From the NCBI GenBank assembly GCA_002937895.1, contig PTKV01000011.1, forward strand, positions 1-64,000: DNA of 64,000 nucleotides. The letters run 5' to 3'. This DNA comes from Alphaproteobacteria bacterium MarineAlpha5_Bin9 (GTDB lineage: Bacteria; Pseudomonadota; Alphaproteobacteria; HIMB59; GCA-002718135). The notes under the pieces were generated by a model. The model searched no databases. It was given only the letters and a program-made list of their open reading frames with translations, and was not told where the DNA came from. A program made the position numbers and the translations under genes. Positions 47,605 to 60,072 of this stretch are shown one piece after another; position 1 is the stretch's first letter; each line of letters starts with the position of its first letter.

Positions 47605-47973
47605 TTATAACACCTCAGGGGCTAAACTTATTATTTTCATAAATTTTTTTGTTCTTAACTCTCTTGTAACTGGGCCAAAGATTCTTGTGGCAATGGGTTC
47701 TTCCTGTTTATCTAACAACACTGCTGCATTTTTATCAAATCTAATTGATGTTCCGTCAACTCTTTTAAAATCTTTTTTTACCCTAACAACAACTGCTTTA
47801 AATACCTCGCCCTTTTTAACTTTACCATTTGGAATTGCATCTTTTACTGAAACTACAATCAAGTCGCCTAAAGAAGCGTATCGTCTTTTAGACCCACCCA
47901 AAACTTTAATGCATTGAATTCTTCTTGCACCTGAATTATCTGCAACTTCTAAATTTGATTCGACTTGTATCAT
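47605..47973 (-). CDS. rplN: 50S ribosomal protein L14
   Basis: [33 protein letters not shown]. Confidence 0.97.
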   Translation of the reverse strand: MIQVESNLEVADNSGARRIQCIKVLGGSKRRYASLGDLIVVSVKDAIPNGKVKKGEVFKAVVVRVKKDFKRVDGTSIRFDKNAAVLLDKQEEPIATRIFGPVTRELRTKKFMKIISLAPEVL

Positions 47974-48215
47974 TTACTTTCTTCCTTAGTTGCTTCCATT
48001 ACTACCCATTTTTTTAATTTTGAAATTGGTTTTGATTCCTGAATAGATACTGAAGTTCCAATTTCATAAGATTTATTTGTATGTGCATGGAATTTTTTAT
48101 TTTTTTTAATTATTTTTTTATAAATTTCATGCTTTACTGTTCTAATCACTTCAACAACAACTGTGTTTTTATTCTTATTAGATACTATTTTCCCGTTTAA
48201 AATTCTTTTAGGCAT
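47970..48215 (-). CDS. rpsQ: 30S ribosomal protein S17
   Basis: [36 protein letters not shown]. Confidence 0.95.
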   Translation of the reverse strand: MPKRILNGKIVSNKNKNTVVVEVIRTVKHEIYKKIIKKNKKFHAHTNKSYEIGTSVSIQESKPISKLKKWVVMEATKEESK

Positions 48216-48405
48216 TTTTACTTTCTTGTTTTTTATTTATTTGAGTTAATAACTGAGCTATTTTTTTTCTAGTTTTTTTGATTCCATCTGTTTTTTCTAA
48301 TTGACCAGATGATTTTTGGAATCTAAAATTCAATAATTTTTTTCTTAAAGAATTAATCTCACTATAATTAGCTTGTAAACTTGATTTTTTATTTTTAGGT
48401 GACAT
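48208..48405 (-). CDS. rpmC: 50S ribosomal protein L29
   Basis: Position between rplP and rpsQ; LRKKLLNFRFQKSSGQLEKTDGIKKTRKKIAQLLT. Confidence 0.92.
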   Translation of the reverse strand: MSPKNKKSSLQANYSEINSLRKKLLNFRFQKSSGQLEKTDGIKKTRKKIAQLLTQINKKQESKNA

Positions 48406-48821
48406 TAATGATTCCTTTGAACAAATTTACATTTTATAGGAAGCTTAGCTGCTCCAAGAGTCATAGCTTTTTTAGCATTAATTAAATCAACTCCATCAAC
48501 CTCAAACATTATTCTTCCAGGTTTTACTCTACAAGCCCAGAATTCAATAGAACCTTTGCCTTTGCCCATTCTAACTTCGGCAGGTTTTTTTGAAACTGGA
48601 ACATCTGGAAAAATTCTTATCCATAATCTTCCTACTCTTTTTAAATACCTTGTAATAGCTTTTCTTGCAGCTTCTATTTGTCTAGAGGTAATTCTTTCTG
48701 GTTCTAAAGCTTTTAATCCATAGCTTCCAAAATTTAGTGAGTAGTTACCTTTAGCATTTCCATGGATTCTACCTTTGAATTGTTTTCTAAATTTAGTTCT
48801 TTTAGGGGATAACATATTCAT
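48405..48821 (-). CDS. rplP: 50S ribosomal protein L16
   Basis: [23 protein letters not shown]...[24 protein letters not shown]. Confidence 0.97.
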   Translation of the reverse strand: MNMLSPKRTKFRKQFKGRIHGNAKGNYSLNFGSYGLKALEPERITSRQIEAARKAITRYLKRVGRLWIRIFPDVPVSKKPAEVRMGKGKGSIEFWACRVKPGRIMFEVDGVDLINAKKAMTLGAAKLPIKCKFVQRNH

Positions 48822-49498
48822 TATCTTATATTTCCTTGTTCTTGAAGATTCTTTTCACTTGCAAGTGGATCTTTAGCTAATATTTCTCCTTTATTAATCC
48901 AAACTTTTACACCACATATGCCATAAGTTGTTTCAGCTCTAGCTGTAGCATAATCTATATCATTTCTAAGAGTATGCAGAGGTACACTTCCTTCATGGTA
49001 TTTTTCTGTTCTAGCTATTTCTGTTCCACCTAATCGACCACTAACTTCTACTTTAACTCCCTTAGCACCAAGTCTCATTGAAGATTGAACTGCTTTTTTC
49101 ATAGCTCTTCTAAAAGAAATTCTTTTTTCAAGCTGATTTGCTATATTTTCAGCTACAAGTATAGCTTCAATTTCTGGCTTTCTTATTTCCTTTATATCTA
49201 AAAATATTTCTAAATTAATCATTTTAGACAGAGTTTTCTTTAAATTTTCAATATCTGTGCCTTTTTTCCCAATAATTATTCCTGGCTTAGAACTATAAAG
49301 AGTAATTCTTACTTTTTTAGCAGCTCTTTCAATTACAATTTTTGAAACACTTGCATTAAATAGCTTCTTTGCTATAAATTCTTTTATTTTTAAATCCTCG
49401 TGCAAGTATTTGGCATAATTTTTATTTGAGTACCATCTAGAAGACCAAGTTTTATTTATTCCTAATCTAAGACCATTTGGATTAATTTTTTGACCCAT
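48821..49498 (-). CDS. rpsC: 30S ribosomal protein S3
   Basis: [25 protein letters not shown] domain [15 protein letters not shown]. Confidence 0.97.
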   Translation of the reverse strand: MGQKINPNGLRLGINKTWSSRWYSNKNYAKYLHEDLKIKEFIAKKLFNASVSKIVIERAAKKVRITLYSSKPGIIIGKKGTDIENLKKTLSKMINLEIFLDIKEIRKPEIEAILVAENIANQLEKRISFRRAMKKAVQSSMRLGAKGVKVEVSGRLGGTEIARTEKYHEGSVPLHTLRNDIDYATARAETTYGICGVKVWINKGEILAKDPLASEKNLQEQGNIR

Positions 49499-49881
49499 TA
49501 TTTTTTCTCTTTCTTTTTCTTTTCAATTTGTTTTTTTCTTCTTTCTTCCAAAATAATTGTTAATTTACTGAAAGGTTTTAGTATTTGTGAAGCTCTTCCT
49601 TTGGCCCTAGGTCTAAATCTTTTCATTACAAGACCTTTGCCTACAAAAGCTTCTTTTACATACAAAGAATCAATATCCAATTGTTTATTATTTTCTGCAT
49701 TTGCAATAGCTGAATTAAGAACTTTTAAAACTGAAGATGAAATTCTTTTTTGACTAAATTTTAATTGGTTTATAGCTGTATTTACTTTTTTATTTATAAT
49801 TAACTTTGTCATTGCATTAAGTTTTTGTGTACTTATTCTCATTTGATTATCTTTTGCCATAACTATCAAATTTTTATCCAT
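49498..49881 (-). CDS. rplV: 50S ribosomal protein L22
   Basis: [24 protein letters not shown]...[25 protein letters not shown]. Confidence 0.95.
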   Translation of the reverse strand: MDKNLIVMAKDNQMRISTQKLNAMTKLIINKKVNTAINQLKFSQKRISSSVLKVLNSAIANAENNKQLDIDSLYVKEAFVGKGLVMKRFRPRAKGRASQILKPFSKLTIILEERRKKQIEKKKKEKK

Positions 49882-49883
49882 AC

Positions 49884-50165
49884 CTATTTTGACTCAACTT
49901 TTTTGTCTGCTGGCGTGTGACCTTTAAAAGTTCTTGTAGGAGCAAATTCTCCAAATTTATGTCCAACCATATTTTCATTAACTGATACAGGGATAAACTT
50001 TTGCCCATTATAAACACTAAACGTTAATCCGATAAAAGAAGGGAGGATAGTGGATCTTCTTGACCATGTTTTTATTACTTCTCTTTTTCCTGATTCAGAT
50101 ACTTTAGCAGCTTTTTTTACTAAAGTTTGATCTACAAAAGGTCCTTTCCAAACAGATCTTGTCAT
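49884..50165 (-). CDS. rpsS: 30S ribosomal protein S19
   Basis: [15 protein letters not shown]...[19 protein letters not shown]...[15 protein letters not shown]. Confidence 0.97.
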   Translation of the reverse strand: MTRSVWKGPFVDQTLVKKAAKVSESGKREVIKTWSRRSTILPSFIGLTFSVYNGQKFIPVSVNENMVGHKFGEFAPTRTFKGHTPADKKVESK

Positions 50166-50166
50166 T

Positions 50167-50994
50167 TTATTTCTTCTTTCTTCTTTTAATAATTAAATAA
50201 TTAGTACGTTTGTTATTTCTTGTCTTCTTACCTTTTGTCGATTTACCCCATGGTGTTACTGGATGTCTACCCCCTGAAGTTCTACCTTCTCCACCTCCAT
50301 GAGGATGATCAACTGGATTCATAACAACCCCTCTTACTTTAGGTCTAAAACCAAGTTTTCTTTTTCTTCCTGCTTTTCCAAATTTAATATTTTGATTGTC
50401 TGAATTTGATACTGCACCAATTGTTGCATAACAGTTAATATTAATTAATCTAATTTCACCTGAGACCAGTCTTAGCTGGGCAAAATTGGCCTCTTTTGCA
50501 ATAATTTGAGCATATGTTCCTGCTGATCTAGCTAATTGCCCGCCAGCTCCCGGTTTTAATTCAACATTATGAATATTTGTTCCAAGAGGAATATTCTTAA
50601 TTGGAAGTGCATTTCCATCATTTATTTCAACTTGCTCACCTGAAACAACTTTACTTCCAATTTTTATATTTTTTGGCGAAATAATATATCTATATTCTCC
50701 ATCTTTATATTTAATTAAACTTATAAAACTTGAACGATTAGGATCATATTCATTTCTTACAACTTCTGCTTCAATACCAAATTTATTTCTTTTAAAGTCA
50801 ATGATTCTATATTTTCTTTTTACTCCACCACCCATTCTTCTTGATGTAATTCTGCCCTGATTATTTCTTCCACCAGTTGAACTTATTTTTTTAACTAGAG
50901 ATTTCATTGGTTTCTTTTTCCATAATACAGATTTATCAATTAAAACTGTGCCTCTTTGTCCAGGTGTAGTTGGTTTTAAATGTTTTAAACTCAT
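50167..50994 (-). CDS. rplB: 50S ribosomal protein L2
   Basis: [23 protein letters not shown]...[38 protein letters not shown]. Confidence 0.97.
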   Translation of the reverse strand: MSLKHLKPTTPGQRGTVLIDKSVLWKKKPMKSLVKKISSTGGRNNQGRITSRRMGGGVKRKYRIIDFKRNKFGIEAEVVRNEYDPNRSSFISLIKYKDGEYRYIISPKNIKIGSKVVSGEQVEINDGNALPIKNIPLGTNIHNVELKPGAGGQLARSAGTYAQIIAKEANFAQLRLVSGEIRLININCYATIGAVSNSDNQNIKFGKAGRKRKLGFRPKVRGVVMNPVDHPHGGGEGRTSGGRHPVTPWGKSTKGKKTRNNKRTNYLIIKRRKKK

Positions 50995-51314
50995 TTAATC
51001 TCCTGAGATGAATCAATGATTTGACCTTCTTTAAGTGTAACAATAGCCTTTTTATAATTCTTTTGATATCCATAATTACCTTTGAAGGATTTTGCTTTGC
51101 CACTAACGATTAATGTATTAATTTTTGACACCTTAACTTTGAATAATTTTTCGATAGCTTTCCTAATTTCGAAAGAAGTAGAATTTAGATTAACTTTAAA
51201 TGAGTATTGATTAAATTGATTTAATGTTGTAGATTTTTCTGTAAGAATTGGTTTTTCTAAAATGTTAATAGATTTGCCGTCTGAAATATCTTTATTTTTA
51301 TAAATTTTTCTCAT
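50991..51314 (-). CDS. rplW: 50S ribosomal protein L23
   Basis: [45 protein letters not shown]. Confidence 0.95.
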   Translation of the reverse strand: MRKIYKNKDISDGKSINILEKPILTEKSTTLNQFNQYSFKVNLNSTSFEIRKAIEKLFKVKVSKINTLIVSGKAKSFKGNYGYQKNYKKAIVTLKEGQIIDSSQEIK

Positions 51315-51934
51315 GATAATTTTTCTGTTATATGATTAATAGATTCTTTAATTATGAAAATTTTTTCATTTAAATTTAAATCTTTTACATTAATTCCTAA
51401 ATGAGAGATTAAATTAACTTTAGGAATGTTTTCTGAAGCTTTTTTAAAATTATCATCTAATTTGGCTGGATCATAAACAAATAAAGCTGATTTAAATTTA
51501 AATTTATTTAGTCGAATGGCTAACTCTTTTGTTTTATGTGATGATAAATTCATATTGTCTAAAATAATAATTTCATCACATTTATTTTTTTCTGAAAGAG
51601 CACATTTTATAGCAAGTTTTTTTTGTTTCTTATTTAAAGCAAAAGAAAAATCTCTATTTTGTGGCCCCATGCTAACTGCTCCGCCTCTAAAATTAGGAGG
51701 TTTTGAACTTCCTTGTCTTGCATTTCCAGTTCCCTTTTGGGAAAAAGGCTTCTTAGCCCTACCTCTAACTTCTGATCTTGTTTTTGTGCTTCTACTTCCT
51801 TGTCTATTTTTTGCATCTTGATATCTAATAGATTGATGTATTAAATCAGGTAAAACTTTCAAATTGAAAATAAGATCTGGCAAATCAATTTCACCAGTAC
51901 TTTTATTATCTAAACTAACTATTTTCTTTTTCAT
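51311..51934 (-). CDS. rplD: 50S ribosomal protein L4
   Basis: RQGSRSTKTRSEVRGRAKKPFSQKGTGNARQGSSKPPNFRGGAVSMGP. Confidence 0.96.
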   Translation of the reverse strand: MKKKIVSLDNKSTGEIDLPDLIFNLKVLPDLIHQSIRYQDAKNRQGSRSTKTRSEVRGRAKKPFSQKGTGNARQGSSKPPNFRGGAVSMGPQNRDFSFALNKKQKKLAIKCALSEKNKCDEIIILDNMNLSSHKTKELAIRLNKFKFKSALFVYDPAKLDDNFKKASENIPKVNLISHLGINVKDLNLNEKIFIIKESINHITEKLS

Positions 51935-52583
51935 TTTTAATATTATTTTTTTTTATAGAATCTTTAATAATTACAATTGAATTTGGCTTACCTGGGACAG
52001 AACCTTTTATTAGTAAAATTTTATTTTCTTTATCTATGTCAATAACTACTAGATTTTGTTTTGTAACTTTTTTTGCACCCATATGTCCTGCCATCTTCTT
52101 TCCTTTAAATACTCTTCCAGGATCTTGACAATTTCCTGTAGAACCATGAGATCTATGAGATATTGAAACCCCATGAGAAGCTCTTAGGCCTGCAAAGTTG
52201 TGTCGCTTCATTGATCCTGCAAAACCTTTTCCAATACTTGTGCCAGAAACATCAACATGTTGTCCTTTAACAAAATGAGAAATATCAATTTTACTACCAA
52301 CGTCTTTAAAATTATCTTTATTAATTCTAAATTCTCTTAAATATCTTTTCGGTGAAATATCTAATTCGGCAAAAATTTTCTTTTGAGGTTTTTTAATATT
52401 TTTAAGTTTTAGGTTATTTTCAATACTTGCAATTTGAAGAGCATCATAGCCATTTTTTTCCTTTGTTCTAACGTTTGAGACTATACACTCATCTATTTTA
52501 ATTAATGTAACTGGAATCATTTTTCCATCATCATTAAAATACGATGACGATCCTATTTTAGTTCCTATTAATCCAGTACGCAT
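51915..52583 (-). CDS. rplC: 50S ribosomal protein L3
   Basis: RTGLIGTKIGSSSYFNDDGKMIPVTLIK...GVSISHRSHGSTGNCQDPGRVFKGKKMAGHMG. Confidence 0.96.
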   Translation of the reverse strand: MRTGLIGTKIGSSSYFNDDGKMIPVTLIKIDECIVSNVRTKEKNGYDALQIASIENNLKLKNIKKPQKKIFAELDISPKRYLREFRINKDNFKDVGSKIDISHFVKGQHVDVSGTSIGKGFAGSMKRHNFAGLRASHGVSISHRSHGSTGNCQDPGRVFKGKKMAGHMGAKKVTKQNLVVIDIDKENKILLIKGSVPGKPNSIVIIKDSIKKNNIKNEKENS

Positions 52584-52585
52584 AA

Positions 52586-52894
52586 TTATATTTTTATCTC
52601 CACTTCAACACCAGCTGATAAATCTAATTTCATTAATGCATCGACTGTCTGAGGTGTTGGGTCTATTATATCTAATAATCTTTTATGTGTTCTAATTTCA
52701 AATTGTTCTCTACTTTTTTTATCAACATGAGGTGATCTATTTACTGTAAATCTTTCTGTTTTATTTGGAAGAGGAATAGGTCCTCTTATTTTTGCTCCTG
52801 TTCGTTTAGCAGTATTTATTATATCTATAGTACTGGTATCCAATAATTTACTATCATATGCTCTTAGTCTAATTCTAATATCTTGTTTATCCAT
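52586..52894 (-). CDS. rpsJ: 30S ribosomal protein S10
   Basis: [41 protein letters not shown]. Confidence 0.97.
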   Translation of the reverse strand: MDKQDIRIRLRAYDSKLLDTSTIDIINTAKRTGAKIRGPIPLPNKTERFTVNRSPHVDKKSREQFEIRTHKRLLDIIDPTPQTVDALMKLDLSAGVEVEIKI

Positions 52895-54966
52895 TATGCT
52901 AATTTTGCTTTAACCTCTTCTGCTACATTTGTTGGAACTTGCTCATAATGATCAAATTGCATTGTATAATTAGCCCTACCTTGCGATAAGGATCTTAGAT
53001 TATTAACATATCCAAACATATTGGCTAAAGGAACCATTGCATCAATAACATTTGCATTTCCTCGTGTAGACATTTCTTGAACCTGACCTCTTCTACTATT
53101 TAAATCTCCTATTACATCACCCATGTATTCTTCAGGAGTAACTACTTCTACTTTCATCATTGGCTCTAGAAGGGCTGGGTCTGCTTTGGCAATTCCTTCA
53201 CGAAAAGCTGCTCTTGATGCAATTTCAAATGCCAAAACACTTGAATCCACATCATGATGATTTCCGTCATAAACTGTCGCCTTAAAATCAATAGTAGGAA
53301 AGCCTGCTATAACACCTGTCTGTCTTTGAGATTCTAATCCTTTTTCAACACCTGGGATCATTTCTGTAGGTATAACTCCACCTTTAACTTGATTCACAAA
53401 TTCATAACCACTTCCTGCTTCACTAGGCTCAAACTTGATTTTAACTCTAGCAAATTGTCCAGCGCCTCCTGATTGCTTTTTATGAGTATAGTCAACATCA
53501 TAAGATTTTGTAATAGTTTCTCTATAAGCAACTTGTGGAGCTCCAACATTTGCCTCTACTTTAAATTCTCTTTTCATTCTATCAACCAATATTTCTAAAT
53601 GAAGCTCACCCATACCCTTGATAATTGTTTGTCCACTTTCTTCATCAGTTGTAACTCTAAAACTTGGATCTTCCTGAGCTAGCCTACCTAAAGCTGTCCC
53701 CATTTTTTCATGATCTGCTTTTGTTTTAGGTTCTACGGCAACTTCTATAACTGGATCTGGGAAATCCATTTTTTCTAAAATTATTGGTTTATCAATATCA
53801 CATAATGTTTCGCCTGTTGTAACGCCTTTTAATCCAACTAATGCAACTATATCCCCTGCATGAGCTTCTTTTATTTCTTCTCTATTATTTGCATGCATTA
53901 AAAGCATTCTACCAATATTTTCTTTTTTATCTGCAGTTGAATTTAAAACATTGTCCTTAGAATTAAGTGTTCCTGAATATATTCTTGCAAAGGTTAAAGT
54001 TCCAACATATGGATCAGTCATAATTTTAAAAGCTAAAGCACTAAAAGGTTCACTATCATCACAATCTCTTGTTAGTTCTTTTCCGTCCTCTGATAAACCT
54101 TTAACACTTTCTACATCTTCAGGAGAGGGTAAATAATCAACAACAGCATCTAACAAAGGCTGTACACCTTTATTTTTAAAAGCAGAACCAGTTAAAACAG
54201 GAACAAAAGATCCTTTAATGGTTCCAGATCTAATACATTTTTTAATCTCTTCTTCTGTAAGTTCTTTTCCATCAAGATATGATTCCATTAATTTGTCATC
54301 TTCTTCTACGATTTTCTCAATCAATTTTTCTCTATATTTTTTCGAAGATTCCACTAAATCTTCAGGTATCTCGGTTATATCAAATTCAGCACCTAATTTT
54401 TCTTCTTTCCATACTATGGCTTTGTTTGAAACTAAATCTACCACTCCTTTTAAATCGCTTTCAATACCTATTGGTAATTGAATTACTAGTGGGTATGATC
54501 CTAAACGATCTTTAATCATATCCACAGTCATAAAAAAATTAGCTCCTGTTCTATCAAGTTTATTCACAAAACACATTCTAGGAACTTTGTATTTGTCTGC
54601 TTGACGCCAAACAGTTTCTGATTGAGGTTCAACTCCCGCCACTCCATCAAAAACTGCTACTGCACCATCAAGAACCTTAAGAGATCTTTCGACTTCTATT
54701 GTAAAATCAACGTGTCCTGGAGTGTCTATGATATTAATTCTATGATCATTCCAAAAACAAGTTGTTGCTGCTGAAGTTATAGTTATACCTCTTTCTTGCT
54801 CTTGCTCCATCCAGTCCATTGTAGCTGCACCATCGTGAACTTCCCCTATTTTATGAGACTTTCCAGTATAATAAAGAATTCTCTCAGTGGTTGTAGTTTT
54901 TCCAGCATCTATATGAGCCATAATTCCAATATTTCTGTACTTCTGTATAGGATGTTTTCTAGCCAT
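52894..54966 (-). CDS. fusA: Elongation factor G
   Basis: [44 protein letters not shown]; domain [18 protein letters not shown]. Confidence 0.98.
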   Translation of the reverse strand: MARKHPIQKYRNIGIMAHIDAGKTTTTERILYYTGKSHKIGEVHDGAATMDWMEQEQERGITITSAATTCFWNDHRINIIDTPGHVDFTIEVERSLKVLDGAVAVFDGVAGVEPQSETVWRQADKYKVPRMCFVNKLDRTGANFFMTVDMIKDRLGSYPLVIQLPIGIESDLKGVVDLVSNKAIVWKEEKLGAEFDITEIPEDLVESSKKYREKLIEKIVEEDDKLMESYLDGKELTEEEIKKCIRSGTIKGSFVPVLTGSAFKNKGVQPLLDAVVDYLPSPEDVESVKGLSEDGKELTRDCDDSEPFSALAFKIMTDPYVGTLTFARIYSGTLNSKDNVLNSTADKKENIGRMLLMHANNREEIKEAHAGDIVALVGLKGVTTGETLCDIDKPIILEKMDFPDPVIEVAVEPKTKADHEKMGTALGRLAQEDPSFRVTTDEESGQTIIKGMGELHLEILVDRMKREFKVEANVGAPQVAYRETITKSYDVDYTHKKQSGGAGQFARVKIKFEPSEAGSGYEFVNQVKGGVIPTEMIPGVEKGLESQRQTGVIAGFPTIDFKATVYDGNHHDVDSSVLAFEIASRAAFREGIAKADPALLEPMMKVEVVTPEEYMGDVIGDLNSRRGQVQEMSTRGNANVIDAMVPLANMFGYVNNLRSLSQGRANYTMQFDHYEQVPTNVAEEVKAKLA

Positions 54967-54972
54967 ACTTAA

Positions 54973-55443
54973 TTACCATCTAAAATGTGAGAAGGCCCTG
55001 TTAGCTTCTGCCATCTTATGAGTTTCTTCTCTTTTTTTAACTGCATTACCCTTATTATTAAATGCATCGATTAATTCATAAGCTATTTTTTCTTTCATAG
55101 TTTTTTCTCCACGTTTTCTTGCAGAGTCAACTATCCACTTCATAGCTAATGTTTGTGCTCTCACGGATCTTACTTCCATAGGAACCTGATAAGTAGCTCC
55201 TCCTACTCTTCTAGATCTAACCTCTAAACCAGGTTTAACATTATCTAAAGCATTGTGAAAAAAATTAATAGCCTCTTTTTTAGTTTTTTCAGCAACCATA
55301 TCTAGAGCTCCATAAACAATTGTTTCAGATACTGATTTTTTGCCATCAAGCATCAATCTATTCATAAACTTTGTTAAAACTTTATCTCTATATTTGTGAT
55401 CAGGTAAAACTTCTCTTTTTATAGCTGCTCTTCTTCTAGACAT
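54973..55443 (-). CDS. rpsG: 30S ribosomal protein S7
   Basis: [37 protein letters not shown]. Confidence 0.97.
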   Translation of the reverse strand: MSRRRAAIKREVLPDHKYRDKVLTKFMNRLMLDGKKSVSETIVYGALDMVAEKTKKEAINFFHNALDNVKPGLEVRSRRVGGATYQVPMEVRSVRAQTLAMKWIVDSARKRGEKTMKEKIAYELIDAFNNKGNAVKKREETHKMAEANRAFSHFRW

Positions 55444-55452
55444 ATCTAAATC

Positions 55453-55824
55453 TTATTTTGGTTTCTTAGATCCATAAACAGATCTTCTTTGTTTTCTATT
55501 CGCAACACCTTGTGTGTCTAATGTTCCTCTTAAAATATGATATCTTACTCCTGGTAAATCTTTTACTCTACCACCCCTAATTAAAACAACTGAATGCTCT
55601 TGTAAATTATGTCCTTCACCAGGTATATATGCAGATACTTCTTGACCATTTGTCAATTTAACTCTTGCAACCTTTCTTAAAGCTGAGTTTGGTTTCTTTG
55701 GTGTTGTTGTGTATACTCTAGTACATACTCCTCTTTTTTGCGGACATGCAGCTAGTGCAGGAACTTTATTTCTTTTGTTAATTTTTTTTCTGCCTTTTCT
55801 AATTAATTGATTAATAGTTGGCAT
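55453..55824 (-). CDS. rpsL: 30S ribosomal protein S12
   Basis: [12 protein letters not shown]...[63 protein letters not shown]. Confidence 0.98.
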   Translation of the reverse strand: MPTINQLIRKGRKKINKRNKVPALAACPQKRGVCTRVYTTTPKKPNSALRKVARVKLTNGQEVSAYIPGEGHNLQEHSVVLIRGGRVKDLPGVRYHILRGTLDTQGVANRKQRRSVYGSKKPK

Positions 55825-55896
55825 TATTTAATTCCTTTCATCAAGCGTTTGGAGTGAATTCTCCACCACCATTGATTTCAAAAGTAAAGATGCGAG

Positions 55897-55925
55897 TGTT
55901 TATTAATATGTGTAGAAAAAGTCAA
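55897..55925 (-). promoter_or_regulatory. Candidate sigma70-like promoter upstream of rpsL
   Basis: Minus strand TTGACT + ~17 nt + TAAACA (alternative -10s TATTAA/TAATAA) in the 120-bp rpoC-rpsL gap; -35 context (cTTGACTTTT) shared with the rpsM candidate. Confidence 0.5.
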
Positions 55926-55944
55926 GCAAAATAAGGGAATTTAG

Positions 55945-58900
55945 TTAAGTTTCTTTATTTTCTTCGTTTTTTTCAAGAGAACTAAGTTTTTCTGCATCTC
56001 TCTTTTTTGCAATTGAGTGATACAATGAAGTCATTCTGCCTGTGCCAGCTGGGATTAATCTTCCAACTATTACGTTTTCTTTTAAACCAGATAATCTATC
56101 AATTTTTCCTTGAACAGCTGCTTCAGTTAACACTTTTGTTGTTTCTTGAAATGATGCTGCTGAAATAAAAGAGTTAGTTTGAAGACTAGCTTTAGTTATG
56201 CCTAATAATACAGGTTCGGTTTGGACTAATTTCTTTCCTTCATTTTCAAGTTTTTGATTTAAATCATTTAATTCATTTTTATGAATTTGCTCTCCTTCTA
56301 AAAAAGTAGAATCTCCAGGATCTAATATTTGAACTTTCTGCAACATTTGCCTTGCTATTACTTCAATATGTTTATCATTAATAGTAACACCTTGGAGTCT
56401 ATATACAGATTGAACCTCCCTAACTAAATATCTTGCTAATTCCTCTACTCCTAATATTCTAAGAATATCATGAGGGACAGGAGTTCCATCAACTAATATA
56501 TCTCCCTTTTTAACATAATCACCTTCTTGCACAGTTAAATATTTAGCTCTAGGTATTAGTATTTCAATTTCTTTATCTTTTTCTTTATCAGAAATTATTA
56601 ATCTTCTTTTATTTTTGTAATCTTTACCAAAGCTAATTTTTCCATCAATTTCACTAATAATAGCAGGGTCCTTTGGTTTTCTTGCCTCAAATAATTCTGC
56701 AACTCTTGGAAGTCCTCCTGTTATATCTTTTGTTTTAGATGACTCTTTTGGTATTCTTGCAATAACTTGACCTATTTTAACTTCGTTACCATCATCAACA
56801 CTAAGAATAGTTTCAATCGACATTGGATAAATAACCTCCCTACCATCTTCAAAAGTTAATATTTTATTTTTTGAGTCAACTAAATTAATAGAAGGTTTTA
56901 AGTTTTTAGTTTTTGTGTCTTGGCTCCAATCTGAAATAACTTTACTTGAAATTCCAGTAGTATCATCAATAATCTCTTTATAAGTTTGCCCTTGCTTTAA
57001 ATCAACAAAACTTACATAACCATTTTTTTCTGCAATAATTGGAATAGTATATGGATCCCAATCTGCTAACATTTGGTTTTGTTTAACTTCTTGATTATTT
57101 TGAATTAAAATTCTAGAACCATAAGGAACATTTAAAGAAAATTTTTCATTGTCATTTTCTAAAATTTTTATTTTCGCATTTCTACTTAGCAATATTTTAT
57201 TATTATTTTCATCAGTAATAATTTTTAAATTATCTATAACTACTTTTCCTTTAATTGGTGAATAGGCAGATGACTGCTCTACGGATGAGCTTGCAGCGCC
57301 TCCTATATGGAAAGTTCTCATTGTCAATTGAGTGCCAGGTTCACCAATTGATTGAGCTGCTATAATTCCAACTGATTCTCCAATATTTACAGGAGTCCCA
57401 CGGGCAAGATCTCTCCCATAACATTTAGCACATATGCCTCTTTGCGTTTCACAAGTTAAAACAGATCTTATTTTTATTGACTTCTTTTCAAGTAGCTTAA
57501 TGTTCTCAAGAACATTCTCCTCTATTATTTCGCCAGCAGAAATAATATTGTTTCCATCTTTATCCAATATATCTTCACAAGCTGTTCTACCTAGAATTCT
57601 TTCTCCTAGAGAAACTGTTAAATTTCCAGATTCAATAATTTCTTCAATAATTACTCCTTTTTCTGTGCCACAATCTTCTTCAATAATAGTAGCATCCTGA
57701 GCAACATCAACTAATCTTCTTGTAAGGTATCCAGAATTGGCAGTTTTAAGAGCAGTATCTGCAAGTCCTTTTCTAGCTCCATGAGTAGACGTAAAATATT
57801 CTAAAACTGATAATCCTTCTTTAAAATTTGATCTAATTGGATTTTCTATAATTTCTCCTGAAGGCTTTGCCATTAAACCTCTCATACCAGATAATTGTTT
57901 TAATTGAGCTGCGGAACCTCTAGCACCAGAATGAGCCATTATATATACAGAATTGACAGGCTGGCCTTCTGAAGGTGTAGAAATGGTTTCTAACATTTTG
58001 TCTGCAACTTTATTTGTACAATCAGACCAAGCATCTACAACTTTATTATATTTCTCACCCTGGGTGATAAGTCCTTCTTGATACTGATTTTCATATTCTT
58101 TAACCTTTTCCTGAGTTTTATCTAATAAAGACTGTTTATCAAAAGGAATAATTAAATCATCTTTTCCAAAAGATATACCAGCCTTAGCAGCATACTTAAA
58201 ACCCAAGTTCATTAATTGATCTGCAAAAATAACAGTTTCTTTCTGTCCACAATATCTATAAACAGAGTCAATAATATTGCTTATCTCTTTTTTAGTCAGA
58301 GTTTTATTAACAATTCTCATATGAATATTTTCATTCTTAGGTAATACACTAGCTAAAAGCATTCTTCCTGGGGTTGTTTCGACTCTCTCAAATTCATTAT
58401 TATTTGATTTAATTCTAGTTATTATACTACTATGCAAATGAATGTCTTTGTTATCTAAAGCTTTAATTATTTCATCAAGACCTGTAAAAATTTTTCCATG
58501 GCCTATAAGATTGTCTCTTTTTATTGATAAATAATAAATTCCAAGAACTATATCTTGAGATGGAACTATTATAGGTTTTCCACTTGAGGGTGAAAGTATG
58601 TTATTTGTACTCATCATTAATACTCTTGCTTCTAACTGAGATTCTAAACTTAAAGGAACATGAATTGCCATTTGATCACCATCAAAGTCAGCATTAAAAG
58701 CTGTACATACAAGGGGATGAAGTTGAATTGATTTACCTTCAATTAGCATAGGTTCAAAAGCCTGAATACCTAGTCTATGAAGTGTAGGAGCTCTATTTAG
58801 TAAAACTGGATGCTCTCTTATAACTTCTTCTAATATATCCCAAACTCTAGGATCCTCTCTTTCAACTAATTTTTTTGCTGCTTTAATAGTATTGGCCCAT

Positions 58901-60072
58901 CCGTAAATATCTAACTTATGAAATATAAAAGGTTTAAATAATTCTAAAGCCATTTTTTTTGGAACACCACATTGATGTAGTTTTAAATTAGGTCCAACTA
59001 CAATTACTGATCTTCCTGAATAATCAACTCTTTTACCCAAAAGATTTTGTCTAAATCTACCTTGTTTTCCTTTAAGCATGTCCGAAAGAGATTTTAATGG
59101 TCTTTTGTTTGTTGAAGTAATTACTCTTCCTCTTCTTCCATTATCAAATAATGCATCTACTGCTTCTTGCAGCATTCTTTTTTCATTTCTTATAATAATG
59201 TCTGGGGCTCTTAGATCAATTAATCTTCTTAATCTATTATTTCTATTAATTACTCTTCTGTATAAATCATTTAAATCACTTGTTGCAAATCTTCCCCCAT
59301 CTAAAGGAACTAATGGACGAAGTTCAGGAGGAATAACAGGTAAAATTTTTAAAATCATCCACTCTGGTTTTGTTTTTGATTCAATAAAAGAATCAATTAA
59401 TTTTAATCTCTTTATAAACTTTTTTCTTTTCAAATCAGACTTGGTATTTGCTAGTTCTTCTTTCAAATTTAAGCTTGTTTCTTTTAAATCAATATTTTGA
59501 AGAAGTTGTTCAATAGCTTCTGCACCAATGGATGCACTAAATGAATCTTCGCCATAATCATCTTGATATTGAGAATATTCTTCATCTGTTAAAAGTTGGC
59601 CAGATTTTAATTCTGTTAAACCTGGTTCAATTACAATAAATTGTTCAAAATATAAAACTTTTTCTAAATTTTTTATAGTCATATCAAGCATAGTAGCTAT
59701 TCTACTTGGCAAAGATTTTGTAAGCCAAATGTGGGCAACAGGTGCAGCTAAATCAATATGACCCATTCTATCTCTTCTTACTTTTGATAATGTAACTTCT
59801 ACTCCACATTTTTCACAAATTATTCCTCTGAATTTCATTCTTTTGTATTTTCCACATAAACACTCATAATCTTTGACTGGTCCAAAAATTCTGGCACAAA
59901 ATAAACCATCCTTTTCAGGTTTAAATGTTCTATAATTGATAGTTTCTGGTTTTTTTATTTCACCATATGACCAAGAACGAATTTGTTCAGGACTTGAAAT
60001 AGATATTTTTATTTTATCAAAATTTTCTATACCTTGATCTTGATTAAATATGTTAGCTAATTGTTTATTCAT
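55945..60072 (-). CDS. rpoC: DNA-directed RNA polymerase subunit beta'
   Basis: [23 protein letters not shown] zinc motif; [16 protein letters not shown] catalytic motif. Confidence 0.98.
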   Translation of the reverse strand: MNKQLANIFNQDQGIENFDKIKISISSPEQIRSWSYGEIKKPETINYRTFKPEKDGLFCARIFGPVKDYECLCGKYKRMKFRGIICEKCGVEVTLSKVRRDRMGHIDLAAPVAHIWLTKSLPSRIATMLDMTIKNLEKVLYFEQFIVIEPGLTELKSGQLLTDEEYSQYQDDYGEDSFSASIGAEAIEQLLQNIDLKETSLNLKEELANTKSDLKRKKFIKRLKLIDSFIESKTKPEWMILKILPVIPPELRPLVPLDGGRFATSDLNDLYRRVINRNNRLRRLIDLRAPDIIIRNEKRMLQEAVDALFDNGRRGRVITSTNKRPLKSLSDMLKGKQGRFRQNLLGKRVDYSGRSVIVVGPNLKLHQCGVPKKMALELFKPFIFHKLDIYGWANTIKAAKKLVEREDPRVWDILEEVIREHPVLLNRAPTLHRLGIQAFEPMLIEGKSIQLHPLVCTAFNADFDGDQMAIHVPLSLESQLEARVLMMSTNNILSPSSGKPIIVPSQDIVLGIYYLSIKRDNLIGHGKIFTGLDEIIKALDNKDIHLHSSIITRIKSNNNEFERVETTPGRMLLASVLPKNENIHMRIVNKTLTKKEISNIIDSVYRYCGQKETVIFADQLMNLGFKYAAKAGISFGKDDLIIPFDKQSLLDKTQEKVKEYENQYQEGLITQGEKYNKVVDAWSDCTNKVADKMLETISTPSEGQPVNSVYIMAHSGARGSAAQLKQLSGMRGLMAKPSGEIIENPIRSNFKEGLSVLEYFTSTHGARKGLADTALKTANSGYLTRRLVDVAQDATIIEEDCGTEKGVIIEEIIESGNLTVSLGERILGRTACEDILDKDGNNIISAGEIIEENVLENIKLLEKKSIKIRSVLTCETQRGICAKCYGRDLARGTPVNIGESVGIIAAQSIGEPGTQLTMRTFHIGGAASSSVEQSSAYSPIKGKVVIDNLKIITDENNNKILLSRNAKIKILENDNEKFSLNVPYGSRILIQNNQEVKQNQMLADWDPYTIPIIAEKNGYVSFVDLKQGQTYKEIIDDTTGISSKVISDWSQDTKTKNLKPSINLVDSKNKILTFEDGREVIYPMSIETILSVDDGNEVKIGQVIARIPKESSKTKDITGGLPRVAELFEARKPKDPAIISEIDGKISFGKDYKNKRRLIISDKEKDKEIEILIPRAKYLTVQEGDYVKKGDILVDGTPVPHDILRILGVEELARYLVREVQSVYRLQGVTINDKHIEVIARQMLQKVQILDPGDSTFLEGEQIHKNELNDLNQKLENEGKKLVQTEPVLLGITKASLQTNSFISAASFQETTKVLTEAAVQGKIDRLSGLKENVIVGRLIPAGTGRMTSLYHSIAKKRDAEKLSSLEKNEENKET

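Noticed and set aside
59078-59500. 140-aa plus-strand ORF inside rpoC
   Set aside because: Antisense to a conserved RNA polymerase region; no independent support.
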